A stretch of 64,000 nucleotides of DNA from an uncultured Caldilineaceae bacterium (GCA_951813625.1 CATOTS010000022.1:62001-126000); one strand, 5' to 3'; counted from the first letter of the stretch, positions 43,789 through 55,000 are shown. Translations and numbers: made by a program. The notes: generated by a model not told the origin, from the letters alone.

Positions 43789-44538
43789 ATGCGTCTGCCA
43801 CTTTCCGGCCGCCTCATCGCCACTATTCTGATCGCCGCAATCGCCTGCTTTTTGTACATTGCCGACGCCGGGCTGACTGCTTCCTTCGCCAGTGAAGACG
43901 ATGGCACGACCCAGGAGGAAGAGGCGCCCAGCCTCGAATCGCTGACCGAACAGATCGCCGCGCTTGAGGCGAGGATTCTGGGGTTGGAGGCCAACCAGGA
44001 GCAGTTGGCGGCACAGGAGGCGGCGTATCCGGTCTTCGACGCGATCGCGGCCGTCTATTTGATGGACCAGATCGACATTCACGCTCTGTATGAGCAGCTG
44101 CAGGACGGCGAGGGCATCATGCCGGGCGACGCCGGGCCGATCAAGCGCCTGGCGTCACTACTTGCGGCGGTTGACTGGCCCGAGGAGCTGGCCGAAGAGG
44201 GGACCGCGCTTGTCGAGACGCTCACCCAGCTGGCGGCGGCTCTGGCCGATAACGATCTGGAAAGCGCATTGCCGCTCGCCGACAGGGCGCATGAGGAGCA
44301 GCACCACTTTTCCGGCAGCGTTTCCGAATGGTTCGACAAGATGATGATGCCGGAGGACGAGGAACAGGAAGAGCAGGAACAGGATGGCGAAACCGAGAGC
44401 GCCAGTGACGGCGACACGGACGGCCACGGCCACGACGATGGTCACGACAGCGATGATGACAGCGACGATGACGACGATGACCAGGACACACACGGCCATG
44501 ACGATGAAGACGACGACGGACATGGTCACAGCCACTGA
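43789..44538 (+). CDS. Secreted or membrane-anchored protein with His/Asp-rich tail (putative metal binder)
   Basis: A 249-residue protein with an N-terminal hydrophobic segment (about 8-28) and then a coiled-coil stretch (SLESLTEQIAALEARILGLE). The middle is a helical domain, about 75-185, with HALYEQLQDGEGIMPGD and DRAHEEQHHFSGS. The last 50 residues are almost only Asp, Glu, His and Gly (DGHGHDDGHDSDDDSD and DGHGHSH). Such tails bind Cu, Zn or Ni. The ribosome site AAAGGAA is good. It begins a three-gene plus-strand cluster with CopC and CopC-CopD genes, so a copper-storage or copper-handling role is likely. I do not know the middle domain. Confidence 0.75.
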   Translation: MRLPLSGRLIATILIAAIACFLYIADAGLTASFASEDDGTTQEEEAPSLESLTEQIAALEARILGLEANQEQLAAQEAAYPVFDAIAAVYLMDQIDIHALYEQLQDGEGIMPGDAGPIKRLASLLAAVDWPEELAEEGTALVETLTQLAAALADNDLESALPLADRAHEEQHHFSGSVSEWFDKMMMPEDEEQEEQEQDGETESASDGDTDGHGHDDGHDSDDDSDDDDDDQDTHGHDDEDDDGHGHSH

Positions 44539-44553
44539 GGCTAGCCTGCGAGC

Positions 44554-45222
44554 GTGATACCAATGCGTCGTACCGTTTTCAAACTCTTGTGGCTGGCGAC
44601 GTTGCTGGTCGCAATGCAATATCCACTTGCCACCAGGTTGCTGGCCCACGCCGGCTACGAGAGTTCGGTGCCGGCCGCCGACGAGGTCGTTGCCCAGGTC
44701 CCACAACAGGTGGAGGTGCGGTTCACCCAGGAGCTCTTTCGGCGTGAGGGCAGCAACAGCCTGGAGGTGTACGGCCCCGGCGAGCTCAGGGTCGATCTCG
44801 GCGATTCAGCCATCGACGATGACGACCGCAAGCTGATGACCGTATCGCTGCAACCGGACCTCGCCGACGGCGACTACACAGTACGCTGGCGCACACTCTC
44901 CGCCGATGACGGCGACGAAGCCGAAGGCGAGTTCCTGTTTACCGTGCGCGCCGGCAGCCCGACGCCGGAGACCGATCAGCCCGCACCTACAGCCACCGCA
45001 CAACCGGTTGAGAACGGGTCGGAAGCCACAGCCACCGCACAGCCGGCTGAGACCGGGCCGGAAGCCACAGCCACCGCCGAGAGCGCGTCCTCCGGGGCCG
45101 GAGAACCGCCTTCCGAACAGGCGTCTCCGGGTCCGGGCCTGCCTTGCATGGGCAGTTCCCTTCCAGTTCTCCTGCTTCTCGGCGCCCTCATGTTGAGGCG
45201 GGGACGCGGCAAGAAGAACTAG
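44554..45222 (+). CDS. CopC-domain copper-binding protein with C-terminal membrane anchor
   Basis: A 222-residue protein starting at GTG 44554 or ATG 44563. After a signal sequence (to about residue 31) the mature N-terminus is HAGYESSVPAADEVV, and the first His is the typical CopC copper ligand. The CopC strand pattern follows: VEVRFTQELFRREGSN, LMTVSLQPDLADGDYTVRW and LSADDGDEAEGEFLFTV. A disordered linker has two copies of TATAQP(V/A)E and a third TATAES; a C-terminal TM segment (LPVLLLLGALML) ends in RRGRGKKN. It lies 16 nt after the His-rich gene and 7 nt before the CopC-CopD fusion, so the three form an operon. Confidence 0.88.
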   Translation: MIPMRRTVFKLLWLATLLVAMQYPLATRLLAHAGYESSVPAADEVVAQVPQQVEVRFTQELFRREGSNSLEVYGPGELRVDLGDSAIDDDDRKLMTVSLQPDLADGDYTVRWRTLSADDGDEAEGEFLFTVRAGSPTPETDQPAPTATAQPVENGSEATATAQPAETGPEATATAESASSGAGEPPSEQASPGPGLPCMGSSLPVLLLLGALMLRRGRGKKN

Positions 45223-45229
45223 CCGAACT

Positions 45230-47476
45230 ATGCCGAATGCTCGGTGGGCTGGCGCGACCAGGCTGATCAGAACGGCTTGCCGAAGCGTGAAACCGGTGGG
45301 TCGGCAGCTTGCGTGGCTACTGGTACTCCTGCCCGCCCTGCTCTTGGCGCCGCGCGCTGCTGAAGCCCATGCACTGCTTTTGCGCGCCGAGCCGCAGCCG
45401 AACGCGGAACTTGCGCATCCGCCCTCAACGCTAGAATTCTGGTTCAGCGAGCCGCTCGAGAAGACCTTCACCGGCGCCCGCATCCTGCGCGCCGACGGGA
45501 CCGAGGCGCCGACCGGCGCCGCGGTCATCGACCCCGAAGACCCCACCCATCTGACCTTGCCGCTGGAGACGATCGAGCCGGGTATCTATACGGTCGTCTG
45601 GCAGACGCTCTCCAGCGTCGACGGGCACGAATGGGTCGGCTCTTTTCCCCTCACCGTTCTGAACGCGGACGGCACCCGCCCCACGGGCAGCCCGCTGGTC
45701 GTCGCCGAAGACCATCCGGACAGGCTTCCGCCTCTCGGCGACGCACTCCTCCGCTGGCTCTCCCTTCTTGGCGCTACGCTGCTGGTCGGCTCGCTTTCAA
45801 TGCGCTGGCTGCTGCCGCTGTCGGACTCGGAGGAAGGCCTTGACCGCAGCCTTGACCGGCTGATCAGCACGACCGCAATGGTCGGAACGCTGCTCCTGAC
45901 CGGCGCCGGCTGGCTGCAATTCCTCATGCAGGCGCTTCGACTCGGGGCGACCGGCGAGTTACTTGAGTTTCTGCTGGCCACCCGTCCGGGACGACTTCTG
46001 CTGATGCGCCAAATGCTTCTGGCGGGCGTGATCCCTCTGCTCTACCCCAACGGTTGGGCCTATATACTCCGCCTCAGATCAGTGCCTGCCGGCTTGGCTA
46101 GCCATAAGTGGCCTTTTCTCTATATACCCTACGTGTGGCTGCTGGCTTTCGGCATGGCCGGCATGTTTTACTACCGCATGGAACTGTGGATTTTCGTCGT
46201 TGCGTTCATGTTTATCGGCAGCGGCTGGTCAGAGGTGCTCTTGGGCGGCAAGCCGACCTGGCACGGCGCCTTTCCCCAACGCACATGGTCTACAATACTG
46301 ACTGCCGCCGCCCTATTCACCTTTCCCGCCAGCAGCCACGCAGCCGCCGCGCGCGGCAGCGGGTGGGCCGTCGCCGTCGACTATGTTCACCTCATCGCGG
46401 CGGCAGTCTGGGCCGGCGGACTCCTCTTCCTTGCGCTGCTCCTGCTGCGGCTGCGGCACACTGAAACCGTCCCCGACCCGGACAGGCTGGTCCTCCTTCT
46501 GCGGCGCTATTCGCTCAGCGCCCAGGCCGCGGTCTTCCTCCTTGCGGTTACGGGTCTGTTCAGCAGCCTGGTCCAGCTGCCGGGGTTCGACAGCCTCTTC
46601 GATACGACCTACGGGCGCGTTCTTCTCGTCAAACTGGCACTCGTGGCTGTCATCATGGCGCTGGCGTATTTTAACAATCGCGCCGTGCGGCAGGCGACCG
46701 CGACAGTCTCGAACACGGGCAAACTGCGTCCATTTATGCGCCGCGTGATCGTGGAAGCCGGCATGGCGTCCGTCCTGATGCTGTCGGTCGCGCTGCTCGT
46801 TCAGACACCGACGCCCAGTGTGTCCGCGACGACAACGCCGGTCGGGCCTTCGCTGCCCTTCAACGAGATGACCTACGAAGACGATCTTGCCATCCATCTG
46901 CAGGTGACGCCGAACCGCGTCGGCCACAATCGCTACTGGGTTCACCTTTCCCGCCCCGCGGCATCTGAAATTGGCGAGGTGCAGCTGGTGCGTCTCTTCT
47001 TTGATCACGAATCGGGGCAGATGGGGCAGTCGCGCCTCGACCTGGAGGCCCTGGGCGACGACGCATTCGCCGCCGAAGGCGCCTTCCTCAACCGCGACGG
47101 CGATTGGAGCGTTTCGGTCTATGTGCGCCGCAGGGGGCTGGACGATCTGCTGGCAGAAGTGACTGTGCCGGTCCCGCCGGCCGAGACAGCGGGAATCGCC
47201 AGCCGTTCACCCTGGCTCAACCCGGTCCCGCGGCTGCCCGCAGGCGTGCTGGTCGGCGGACTGCTGGTCGCCCTGTCGCCTATTCCCTTCTTCTGGCGCC
47301 GGCAGCTGCTGCGCGCCAGCCGCCCTTTCTTCTTCGTGTTGGTCATGGGCGCTCTCCTCTTCTTCCTGGGCGGCGCCCTGCTCGGCCTGCTGTCCTACGC
47401 GCAGATGAACGACAAGCTCCCGTCGCCCGCGTCGCAGCGCCCCCCGGTTCATTTACAAGCAGACTTCCACCTCTGA
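45230..47476 (+). CDS. CopC-CopD fusion copper transport protein (YcnJ-like)
   Basis: A 748-residue protein. A signal segment ends at EA, so the mature protein starts H47-A-L-L, the CopC copper site. CopC covers about 47-150 (PNAELAHPPSTLEFWFSEPL, IYTVVWQTLSSVDGHEWVGS). A CopD-like membrane region with about eight TM segments spans roughly 165-520 (YVHLIAAAVWAGGLLFLALL, LLVKLALVAVIMALAYFNNR). A periplasmic beta domain (about 545-660) follows, then two last TM segments. The H-x11-HLIAA and GL.S..VQ blocks are those of CopD copper importers. It may import copper for cuproenzymes or give tolerance. Gene order with two other copper-domain genes supports this. Confidence 0.92.
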   Translation: MPNARWAGATRLIRTACRSVKPVGRQLAWLLVLLPALLLAPRAAEAHALLLRAEPQPNAELAHPPSTLEFWFSEPLEKTFTGARILRADGTEAPTGAAVIDPEDPTHLTLPLETIEPGIYTVVWQTLSSVDGHEWVGSFPLTVLNADGTRPTGSPLVVAEDHPDRLPPLGDALLRWLSLLGATLLVGSLSMRWLLPLSDSEEGLDRSLDRLISTTAMVGTLLLTGAGWLQFLMQALRLGATGELLEFLLATRPGRLLLMRQMLLAGVIPLLYPNGWAYILRLRSVPAGLASHKWPFLYIPYVWLLAFGMAGMFYYRMELWIFVVAFMFIGSGWSEVLLGGKPTWHGAFPQRTWSTILTAAALFTFPASSHAAAARGSGWAVAVDYVHLIAAAVWAGGLLFLALLLLRLRHTETVPDPDRLVLLLRRYSLSAQAAVFLLAVTGLFSSLVQLPGFDSLFDTTYGRVLLVKLALVAVIMALAYFNNRAVRQATATVSNTGKLRPFMRRVIVEAGMASVLMLSVALLVQTPTPSVSATTTPVGPSLPFNEMTYEDDLAIHLQVTPNRVGHNRYWVHLSRPAASEIGEVQLVRLFFDHESGQMGQSRLDLEALGDDAFAAEGAFLNRDGDWSVSVYVRRRGLDDLLAEVTVPVPPAETAGIASRSPWLNPVPRLPAGVLVGGLLVALSPIPFFWRRQLLRASRPFFFVLVMGALLFFLGGALLGLLSYAQMNDKLPSPASQRPPVHLQADFHL

Positions 47477-47707
47477 CGGTCAGAAGGAGGCGTTGACCGT
47501 TCCCCGCTCGCCCACATCCTCTTGCCGTTGAATCGGACAATGGCCCTTCCTGCCCTCATATCATTCTCTTACACTCCGCAAACGCTCATTTGATACGCGC
47601 CACCTATATTGGTAATAGACAGATACGGCGCAGCCCGTCCCGGCAGGACCTGGCTGCGTCCTTTACGCAGCACGCGTTTCCGATTTCGACCAGAAAAGGG
47701 GTATTCA

Positions 47708-50329
47708 ATGAGATTAGACCGTCTGACCGAGAAGGCAAGAGACGCTATTATCGAGGCCCAGAGCGAGGCCCAGCAATACAGGCATGCCAGTATCGACCCG
47801 GAACATCTTCTCCTGACGCTGCTCCGCCAGCAAGGGGGCGTTGTACCGGCAGTGATCGATCGCATGGGCGCGGACGGCGCCAGCCTGGCCGCCGGCGTTG
47901 AAAAGCTGCTGGCCGCTAAGTCCCGCGTCAGCGGCAACGCCGTGGAACTGCGAATCGGCCGCGAGCTGGCCCAACTCCTGGCAGAGGCCGAATCGATCGC
48001 AGACAACATGAAGGACGAGTACACTTCGACCGAACACCTGCTGATGGCGATGGCGTCGGCCCGCAACGGCAACATCCGCCAGTTGCTCGAACGCCACGGC
48101 ATCGACTACAACGGCATCATGCAGGGCCTGGCCCAGGTGCGCGGCAGCCAGCGCGTGACCAACCAGACCCCCGAAGCCCAGTACGAAGCCCTCGTAAAAT
48201 ACGGCCGCGACCTGACAGCCGAGGCGGGCAAGGGCAACCTGGACCCGATCATCGGGCGCGATCAGGAGATCCGCCGCGTCGTGCAAATTCTCAGCCGCCG
48301 TACCAAGAACAACCCGGTGCTGATCGGCGAGCCCGGCGTCGGCAAGACCGCCATTGCAGAGGGGCTGGCGCAGCGCATCGTCAACGGCGACGTGCCGACC
48401 ACTTTGAAGAACAAGCGCCTGGTCGCGCTGGACCTGGGCGCGCTGGTGGCCGGGGCCATGTACCGCGGCGAATTCGAGGAGCGGCTCAAAGCGGTTCTGA
48501 ACGAGATTGAGAGTGCCGAGGGCAAGATCCTGCTCTTCATCGACGAGATGCATACCTTGGTCGGCGCGGGGGCAGCCGAAGGTTCGATGGACGCCTCCAA
48601 TATGCTCAAGCCGATGCTGGCGCGCGGCGAGCTTCACGCCATCGGCGCCACGACACTCGACGAGTACCGCAAACATATCGAAAAGGACGCCGCCCTCGAG
48701 CGCCGCTTTCAGCCCGTCTTCGTCGGCGAGCCGTCGGTGGAGGATACGGTTTCGATCCTGCGCGGCCTGAAGGAGCGCTACGAGGTCCACCACGGCGTGC
48801 GCGTGACCGACGCCGCCGTCATCGCCGCCGCCAGGCTGAGCCAACGCTACATCAGCGACCGTCAGCTGCCGGACAAGGCGATCGACCTGGTCGATGAGGC
48901 CGCCAGCCGGCTGCGCATGCAGATCGATTCCAAGCCGAAGGCCCTGGATGAACTGGAACGCCACGTGATGCAGCTGGAAATCGAAAGGGAGGCCCTGCGC
49001 AAAGAGTCGGACGAGGCCAGCAAACAGCGCCTGGACGCGCTCGAAAAGGAGCTGGCCGACCTGCGCGAGTCAAGCGCCGAGCTTTCGATCCGCTGGCAGG
49101 CGGAGCGGTCCGCGATCCAGGCGCTGCGCACGCTGAAGGAGGAGAGCGAGCAGCTGCGCACCGACATCGAGCAGGCCGAGCGCGATTACGACCTTCAGCG
49201 CGCCGCCGAACTGCGCTACGGGCGCATGAACGAGCTGCAACAACAGATGGCCGCAGCCGCAGAAGGCGTGGCCTCGCTACAGGCCAACGGCGCGCTCCTC
49301 AAAGAAGAGGTCGACGACGACGAAATCGCCACCGTCGTCAGCGAGTGGACCGGCATCCCCGTAAACAAGCTGATGGAAGGCGAGCGCGAGCGGTTGGTGC
49401 GTATGGACGCGGAGCTGCATCGCCGCATCGTCGGCCAGGAGAAGGCCGTCGCTGCGGTCGCAGCCGCGATTCGCCGCAGCCGCGCCGGTCTGCAAGACCC
49501 GAACCGGCCGATAGGCAGCTTTATCTTTCTCGGCCCTACCGGTGTGGGCAAGACCGAGCTGGCGCGGGCGCTGGCCGAGTATCTATTCGATGACGAACAC
49601 AACCTCGTTCGTATCGACATGAGCGAGTACCAGGAGCGGCATACCGTCGCCCGTCTGCTCGGCGCGCCGCCCGGCTACGTCGGCTACGACGAGGGCGGAC
49701 AGCTGACCGAGGCCGTACGCCGGCGCCCTTACGCCGTCGTCCTTTTCGACGAGATCGAGAAGGCCCACGTCGAGGTCTTCAACGTCCTGCTGCAGGCGCT
49801 CGACGACGGCCGCCTCACCGATGGGCAGGGCCGCACGGTCGACTTCCGCAACACTGTGATCATCATGACCAGCAACATCGGCAGCCAGTACATCCTCGAT
49901 GTCGCCGGGCTGGATGAAGAGGTCGAACGCCGCGTGCTGGCGGCCATGCGCCAGCAGTTCCGCCCGGAGTTCCTCAACCGCGTCGACGACATCGTGATCT
50001 TCCACAGCCTCGCTTCCGGGCATCTGCAGGGGATTGCCGAGATCCAGCTCGACCGTCTGCGGACGCTGCTGACCGAGCGCGAGATCACGCTCGAACTGAC
50101 CGACGCGGCCAAGGCGTTGATCGTCGAGGATGGCTATGACCCGGCCTATGGCGCCCGTCCACTCAAACGAGCGATCCAACATCTGGTGGCGGACCCGCTG
50201 GCGCTGGAAATCCTGGACGGAAGGGTGGACAGCGGCGACCATATTTTGGCCGACGCGCAGTGCGGCGAGATCGCCTTCTCCGTAGCGGCCGCGGCCGAGC
50301 TTGTCGCCGCCGTGGAGGCCGGCGGCTAG
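47708..50329 (+). CDS. clpB: ATP-dependent chaperone ClpB
   Basis: An 873-residue AAA+ disaggregase that, with DnaK, rescues aggregated proteins. The ATG at 47708 follows AAGGGG; an upstream in-frame extension lacks a ribosome site. The N domain (1-150) is followed by AAA-1 with Walker A GEPGVGKT (207-214) and Walker [15 protein letters not shown], then the coiled-coil middle domain (about 400-520) and AAA-2 with Walker [10 protein letters not shown] at about 609-617 and [11 protein letters not shown]. The C-terminus has the D2 small domain [10 protein letters not shown]. It is probably a single-gene transcript ended by the hairpin at 50391. A CIRCE operator is not visible upstream. Confidence 0.97.
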   Translation: MRLDRLTEKARDAIIEAQSEAQQYRHASIDPEHLLLTLLRQQGGVVPAVIDRMGADGASLAAGVEKLLAAKSRVSGNAVELRIGRELAQLLAEAESIADNMKDEYTSTEHLLMAMASARNGNIRQLLERHGIDYNGIMQGLAQVRGSQRVTNQTPEAQYEALVKYGRDLTAEAGKGNLDPIIGRDQEIRRVVQILSRRTKNNPVLIGEPGVGKTAIAEGLAQRIVNGDVPTTLKNKRLVALDLGALVAGAMYRGEFEERLKAVLNEIESAEGKILLFIDEMHTLVGAGAAEGSMDASNMLKPMLARGELHAIGATTLDEYRKHIEKDAALERRFQPVFVGEPSVEDTVSILRGLKERYEVHHGVRVTDAAVIAAARLSQRYISDRQLPDKAIDLVDEAASRLRMQIDSKPKALDELERHVMQLEIEREALRKESDEASKQRLDALEKELADLRESSAELSIRWQAERSAIQALRTLKEESEQLRTDIEQAERDYDLQRAAELRYGRMNELQQQMAAAAEGVASLQANGALLKEEVDDDEIATVVSEWTGIPVNKLMEGERERLVRMDAELHRRIVGQEKAVAAVAAAIRRSRAGLQDPNRPIGSFIFLGPTGVGKTELARALAEYLFDDEHNLVRIDMSEYQERHTVARLLGAPPGYVGYDEGGQLTEAVRRRPYAVVLFDEIEKAHVEVFNVLLQALDDGRLTDGQGRTVDFRNTVIIMTSNIGSQYILDVAGLDEEVERRVLAAMRQQFRPEFLNRVDDIVIFHSLASGHLQGIAEIQLDRLRTLLTEREITLELTDAAKALIVEDGYDPAYGARPLKRAIQHLVADPLALEILDGRVDSGDHILADAQCGEIAFSVAAAAELVAAVEAGG

Positions 50330-50390
50330 GAGGTTGTTTGTGCGTGCGCGAGGACTTTCGCGCAATGCCGTAAGCGCACACACTTCTTTC

Positions 50391-50424
50391 GGGCGCGCCC
50401 TTCTCTTTTTGGGAAGGCGCGCCC
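50391..50424 (+). terminator. Hairpin terminator after clpB
   Basis: gggcgcgcccttc (50391-50403) pairs with gaaggcgcgccc (50413-50424) with one bulged G and a T-rich loop. It lies 62 nt past the clpB stop. No trailing T tract, so termination may be partial. Confidence 0.6.
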
Positions 50425-50431
50425 GGGGGGG

Positions 50432-50600
50432 TGCAGTCCAAAATACGGGTACAAATTCCTATACCTCGGGTTGCAGCCAGGTCATGGCCGGTCCACGCTT
50501 CATCCTCTGGCAGCGTGGGAAAATCGCTTTCCTGAATCCATTTGGACGGTCGGGCCTGCGGCCCTCCCTTGTGCGGGGGGACTCCCCCCGCAACGCCCCC
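50432..50600 (-). repeat. Interspersed repeat, family B copy 2
   Basis: In reverse complement it follows copy 1 at 27302-27480: gactgcacccc, the aggtataggaatttgt segment, ggaccggccatgacc, ggattcaggaaagcg, then the double-hairpin core (50544-50600). It is non-coding and joins the 15-bp tandem array on its right. Confidence 0.7.
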
Positions 50601-50690
50601 CTGTTGTACGCCCCCCTGTTGTATGCCCCCCTGTTGTATGCCCCCCTGTTGTATGCCCCCCTGTTGTATGCCCCCCTGTTGTACGCCCCC
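50601..50690. repeat. 15-bp tandem repeat, six units
   Basis: Six head-to-tail units of ctgttgtaYgccccc at 50601, 50616, 50631, 50646, 50661 and 50676. Units 2-5 are identical; the first and last have C in place of T at one position. The array starts exactly at the edge of the hairpin core, whose end caacgccccc resembles a partial unit. It looks like a variable-number tandem repeat. Confidence 0.9.
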
Positions 50691-51030
50691 CGCCGGGTGT
50701 GGGGTCAATGCAACCCTGTGCTCCCTGCGGCCCATCGCGCGCCGCCCCCAAATCAGCGCACGCCGCGGCCACGGTAGGGGCAGGAGCAGGGCAGGCCTCG
50801 TGCCTGCCCTCTGCTTCTCTCAATAGCCGGTAAACAATTTCAGCCGCCGCTGGCAAGAATTCCACGCCAGACGATTCCCACCCCAAGAGTTGGCTGCGCC
50901 CCGCCGGGGCTCTTCAGTTGACCCCTCCTGGGAAATTCGTTACAATTTCCCGCGTCGGCCTAACGGCAAACGACCACTCGCCGCGCCAGACGGCAGACTC
51001 CGATTTACGCTACCGAAAGGAACGTCGGCC
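50691..51030. other. Intergenic region, no gene seen
   Basis: The stretch between the 15-bp repeat and the desaturase holds a possible hairpin, gcagggcag with ctgccctctgc near 50787-50815, but no gene with a recognisable product. The desaturase ribosome site AAAGGAA is at its end. Confidence 0.55.
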
Positions 51031-52062
51031 ATGACCTACGGACCGGTGCAATCCAAGATAAACTGGTACAGATCGCCGATCGAGCGCGCCACGCTGGCGG
51101 AGCTGAATCAGCGCAGCGATCTGCTCGGCCTGGCGCAGACGCTGGGCCACCTGGGCCTGTTGGCGTTGACCGGCGCGGCGGCCTGGCTCGCCGTCCAGGC
51201 CGGGGCCTGGTGGGCGCTGCTCCCGGTCCTATTCCTACACGGCACCTTCTACGCCTTTCTGCTCAACGGCTTCCATGAGCTCTGCCACCGGTCCGTCTTC
51301 AAGTCCAAATTCCTCAACGAGTTCTTCCTGCGTGTCTTCAGCTTCCTCGCCTGGAACAACCATGTCCATTTTTGGACAAGCCACCAGGAGCATCACAAGT
51401 ACACGCTCCATCCTCCGGACGACCTCGAAGTTGTGCTTCCGGTCGAGATAACCCGCAAGAGCTTCTACAAAACTGCATTGATCAATCCATGGGGCCTTGT
51501 CCAGCGCATCAAAGGCGTGTTCAATCTATCGTTCGGGCGGCTGGAGGGCGAATGGGAAAACATCCTGTTTCCGCCCAATGAGAAGGAAAAGCGCACGCGC
51601 CTCTTCAACTGGGCCCGTGTTCTTCTCGTCGGCCATTCTCTGCTGACAGTCGTTTCACTCGCGCTCAGCTTCTTGCTGGGGCTAGACCTGTGGCTGCTGC
51701 CGGTCCTGGTTACGCTCGCGCCCTTCTATGGCGGCTGGCTGCTCTTCCTCTGCAACAACACGCAGCACGTCGGCCTGATGGATAACATCCCCGACTACCG
51801 CCTCTGCACGCGCACAATAATCCTGAACCCGTTTGTGCGTTTCCTCTACTGGCACATGAACTTCCACATCGAGCACCACATGTACGGGGCGGTGCCCTGC
51901 TACAAGCTGGGCAGGCTGCACAAGGCGATCAAGGCCGATCTGCCGCGCAGCCCCGTCGGGCTTGTGGCCGCGTGGAAGGAGATTATCGCCATCCTCGAAA
52001 AGCAGAAAGAGGATCCCAGCTACCAGCATCTGCCTGAAGCGCCCAATCCTGTTCTGGCCTGA
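51031..52062 (+). CDS. Membrane fatty acid desaturase family protein
   Basis: A 343-residue integral membrane di-iron desaturase. Histidine boxes are HELCH (82-86), HQEHH (118-122) and HIEHH (about 279-283), with the further NNTQH box; hydrophobic segments lie at about 34-75, 180-225 and between the boxes. The HxxxH-HxxHH-HxxHH layout fits acyl-lipid or beta-carotene-hydroxylase-type desaturases. The start follows AAAGGAA at 9 nt. It ends 15 nt before the convergent end of the kinase-pyrophosphorylase gene. It probably introduces a double bond or hydroxyl into membrane lipid; the exact acyl chain is not determinable. Confidence 0.9.
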   Translation: MTYGPVQSKINWYRSPIERATLAELNQRSDLLGLAQTLGHLGLLALTGAAAWLAVQAGAWWALLPVLFLHGTFYAFLLNGFHELCHRSVFKSKFLNEFFLRVFSFLAWNNHVHFWTSHQEHHKYTLHPPDDLEVVLPVEITRKSFYKTALINPWGLVQRIKGVFNLSFGRLEGEWENILFPPNEKEKRTRLFNWARVLLVGHSLLTVVSLALSFLLGLDLWLLPVLVTLAPFYGGWLLFLCNNTQHVGLMDNIPDYRLCTRTIILNPFVRFLYWHMNFHIEHHMYGAVPCYKLGRLHKAIKADLPRSPVGLVAAWKEIIAILEKQKEDPSYQHLPEAPNPVLA

Positions 52063-52077
52063 GACGGTTCGTCCGGT

Positions 52078-55000
52078 CTAATCCCCCCAATCGCATAGCT
52101 GTTCCACGTAGGCGGCCGACCCGTCCCGCAGCCATCCGTCCAGTTGCGCCACCTCTTTCAGCTGCTGGCCGCGCCGCCTCGGCACGACCGCGTAGCCGCA
52201 ATCCATCTCCGGCAGCGCCGTCATATCCCCCCACAGCTTCTCGAACTGGCAAACGGGGAAGATGTCCTCCTGGCCCCGTCCCCAGCGCTTCTTCACCTCC
52301 TTGAGCGTAACGTAGGTGGGCATGCGCGCCGCCATGCGCCGGAGCGCGCCGGCTACCGCGTCTTCGTTCCCGAGGGAGGCGCGGTCCAGCCCCAGCACGG
52401 CCAGCAGACGGTCGATTGTAATCCAGAAAGTGTTCGAATTGTAATAGGTCAGCCTGAACTCGATCTCTTCATGTGGAAGCGCCAGTCCTTCTATCAGCCG
52501 CAGCCTGCCGTTGACCTTCGCCAGGCCGCCGCCGCGGTCCTCCAGCTGGCGGTTGATCACCTCTGCCGTCATCGTCTTTTGCCCGCTGATGTGCAGCCCC
52601 AGCAGCGCCGGGTCGACATTGGCGCCCACCGTGTCGATATTGTGCATCATCAGGTACTTGAGCTGCGGACGCTCTTCCAGCAGCTGACGCAGCACTCCGT
52701 TGCGCAGCAGATTCGGCAACTCGTACCAGTGGCCCACGGGGTGAATGCACTGGGCAGGCACGTTGTCCGTATAGTCGCTGCCCTCGCCCTCGGCGCGCGC
52801 CCATTCGATCAGCGCGCCGTGCAGGCTCTCCTGCACCTTCTGCGCCTGCAGATCAAGGATTTGGCGCGACGTTTCTTCCCAGGCGAAGCGCAGGTCCCGC
52901 ACCATCGGCACCATGCGCAGACCGATGCTGCGCCCTGGCGAAAGCTGAAGCGGCCCCGCATAGCCGTAGTGGTCGGCCTCGTGCAAGGCGTCGGCGATGG
53001 CGCCGTGTGTGAGATAGCTGGTTGTGAAAACCTGGGGCAAAGGCGTGCCGTGGAGTCGACCGCTGCGGCGGCCCTTGGCCATGTGGATCTCGACAAAGCT
53101 GCGGTGCCGGCCCGACAGCCGCACAAACGGATTCAGCGCCTTGACCACGCCCGCGCCCTGGCTCCAGCGGCTGCCCGCGCCCCCGGCCAGGGTCACGACC
53201 GCGACCTCCCCGGCCCTGAGCGCAGCCGCGCCCACTTTGTGCAGCCGCTCCGGCAACGCTGCGCCCGCGTCCGCTATCTCTGGCGTGTCGACCTCCTCGA
53301 TCAGCGTTCGCGTCGGCAGCCGGTTCTGGGCGAGGCCGATACGGCCGCTGCGCAGGTCGCCGCGGATCTGCTCATGCTGCGCGCGGTCAAACGCGTTCTC
53401 CTCCAGTAGCGCGGCCAGCGAAGCCCCGTCCGCGCCCGTATCCTGATTCCGCGGCAACATCCGCTCGAGGAGAGACGGAAGGACGTCGACCAGGGCCGGG
53501 TCGGTGCGGCTGTCCGCGCTGAAAGCGTCAAGCTCCGCACGCTGGCCGGGAGAAAGCTGCCAACGATCCCGGCGCAGAACGTCCGGCACCGTCAACCGGT
53601 AGTAGGCCGGCGGCATCAGGGCCTTGCCCTTGCTCTGCAGCTCGGCCCAGGTTCCCCGCTCGTTGATCGCAAAGTCATACACGACCGGCTCCATGGCAAA
53701 CGGGACCGCCCGCTCCATGCCCATCTTTGTGTCGCGCATAATCTCCTGCAGCCTGGCCATGCCGGCGGCCTTGTGCCGCGGATCAAAGATGAATCCCATG
53801 CCGCCGCCGGACATTCCGCCCAACATCCAGAAGCCCCAGAAGTTCGCGCCGAACTCCGCCCGCGCCTGTTGGATCAGCCTGTCGGTATAAAGGTTGCCCG
53901 CCCACGGGATGATCGATTGAATTGGTCCGTCGAAGTTGCGCTCCGTCGCCGCGCCGATCGCCCTCACTTCCCCCGCCTTCAACAGCGCAAGTATCTCGTC
54001 GAGCGTGCCGATGGCCTGCCGGCGTCCTGCCCACTCCTTTTCCGAGCGCAGCAGATACTTTTCGGTCACCATCTCAAGTACCGGTCCCACGTCCTGGGCC
54101 ATGCCGCCGTGCACGAGCACAAGACTGGCCTGTAGTGCCTGCCGCGTCTCTTCGCTGACCTCGTCGCGTCCGAATAGATGATGGCTGGGCAAAAGCCTGC
54201 CCCTGCTGATGCCGAATTCAGGGTCCCCCTTCGCGCTCAGCTTCCCCTGGATCAGCTTTATGCCCGGCCAGATGCCGCCCGAGTCCTGCCAGCCGCCGCC
54301 GGAGCCGCCCAGCCACTCGCCCAGGATCGCCCGCGCCGCCACCAGCCGGCGCTCCTCTTCGCTCAGGCCGCCTGTGAGCGAACGCACCTGGCCCGTAGCC
54401 CGCATGCAGACCGTGATCAGGCATGCCAGCAGGCTGGTCGAGACCGCCAATCGCGATCCTTTCGGGATCCCGTTCACCTTGCTCACAAGCTCGATACCGT
54501 GCCCGTTGCCGACCAGTTGCGCCAACAGATCAGCGAGCGGCTGATACGCGCCCTCCATGCCAGGCGGCACGATTCCGGCTGCAATCAGCGCCGCCTTCAG
54601 CAGGCCGAGATGGTCGCGGGCAAAGTCGAAGAGTTCGGCAAAACTGCTGATCTCGGCGCTCGCCTCCAGATCGACGCTGACCAGCCGCAAAACAGGCCGG
54701 TCGATGACGCGCAAAAAGCCCTCCACAGGCGGCCGCGGCGCGGCGCCCCCGGCCTCGCCTATATCATGCACGCTCAAGTCGATCGAGACGTTCAGCACGC
54801 GCGCGCCTTCAGGGTAGTCCATGCCCAGAAAGAAAATGTCGCTCCAACCGCTGTGCGTAAGGTCCATCCGCACGGGAGTCGCTTCGCGCAAGAGAGGAAA
54901 GAGTCCGTCGCCGAGAGGACGCCGCAACCCCGCGACCACACGCAGTGGATGGTCGCTCGGGTGGCCGACACGGAACATCCACTGATTGCCTGCCAGAGAC

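Noticed and set aside
50601..50690. CRISPR array
   Set aside because: The 15-bp units are head-to-tail without spacers, and no cas gene is in the window.
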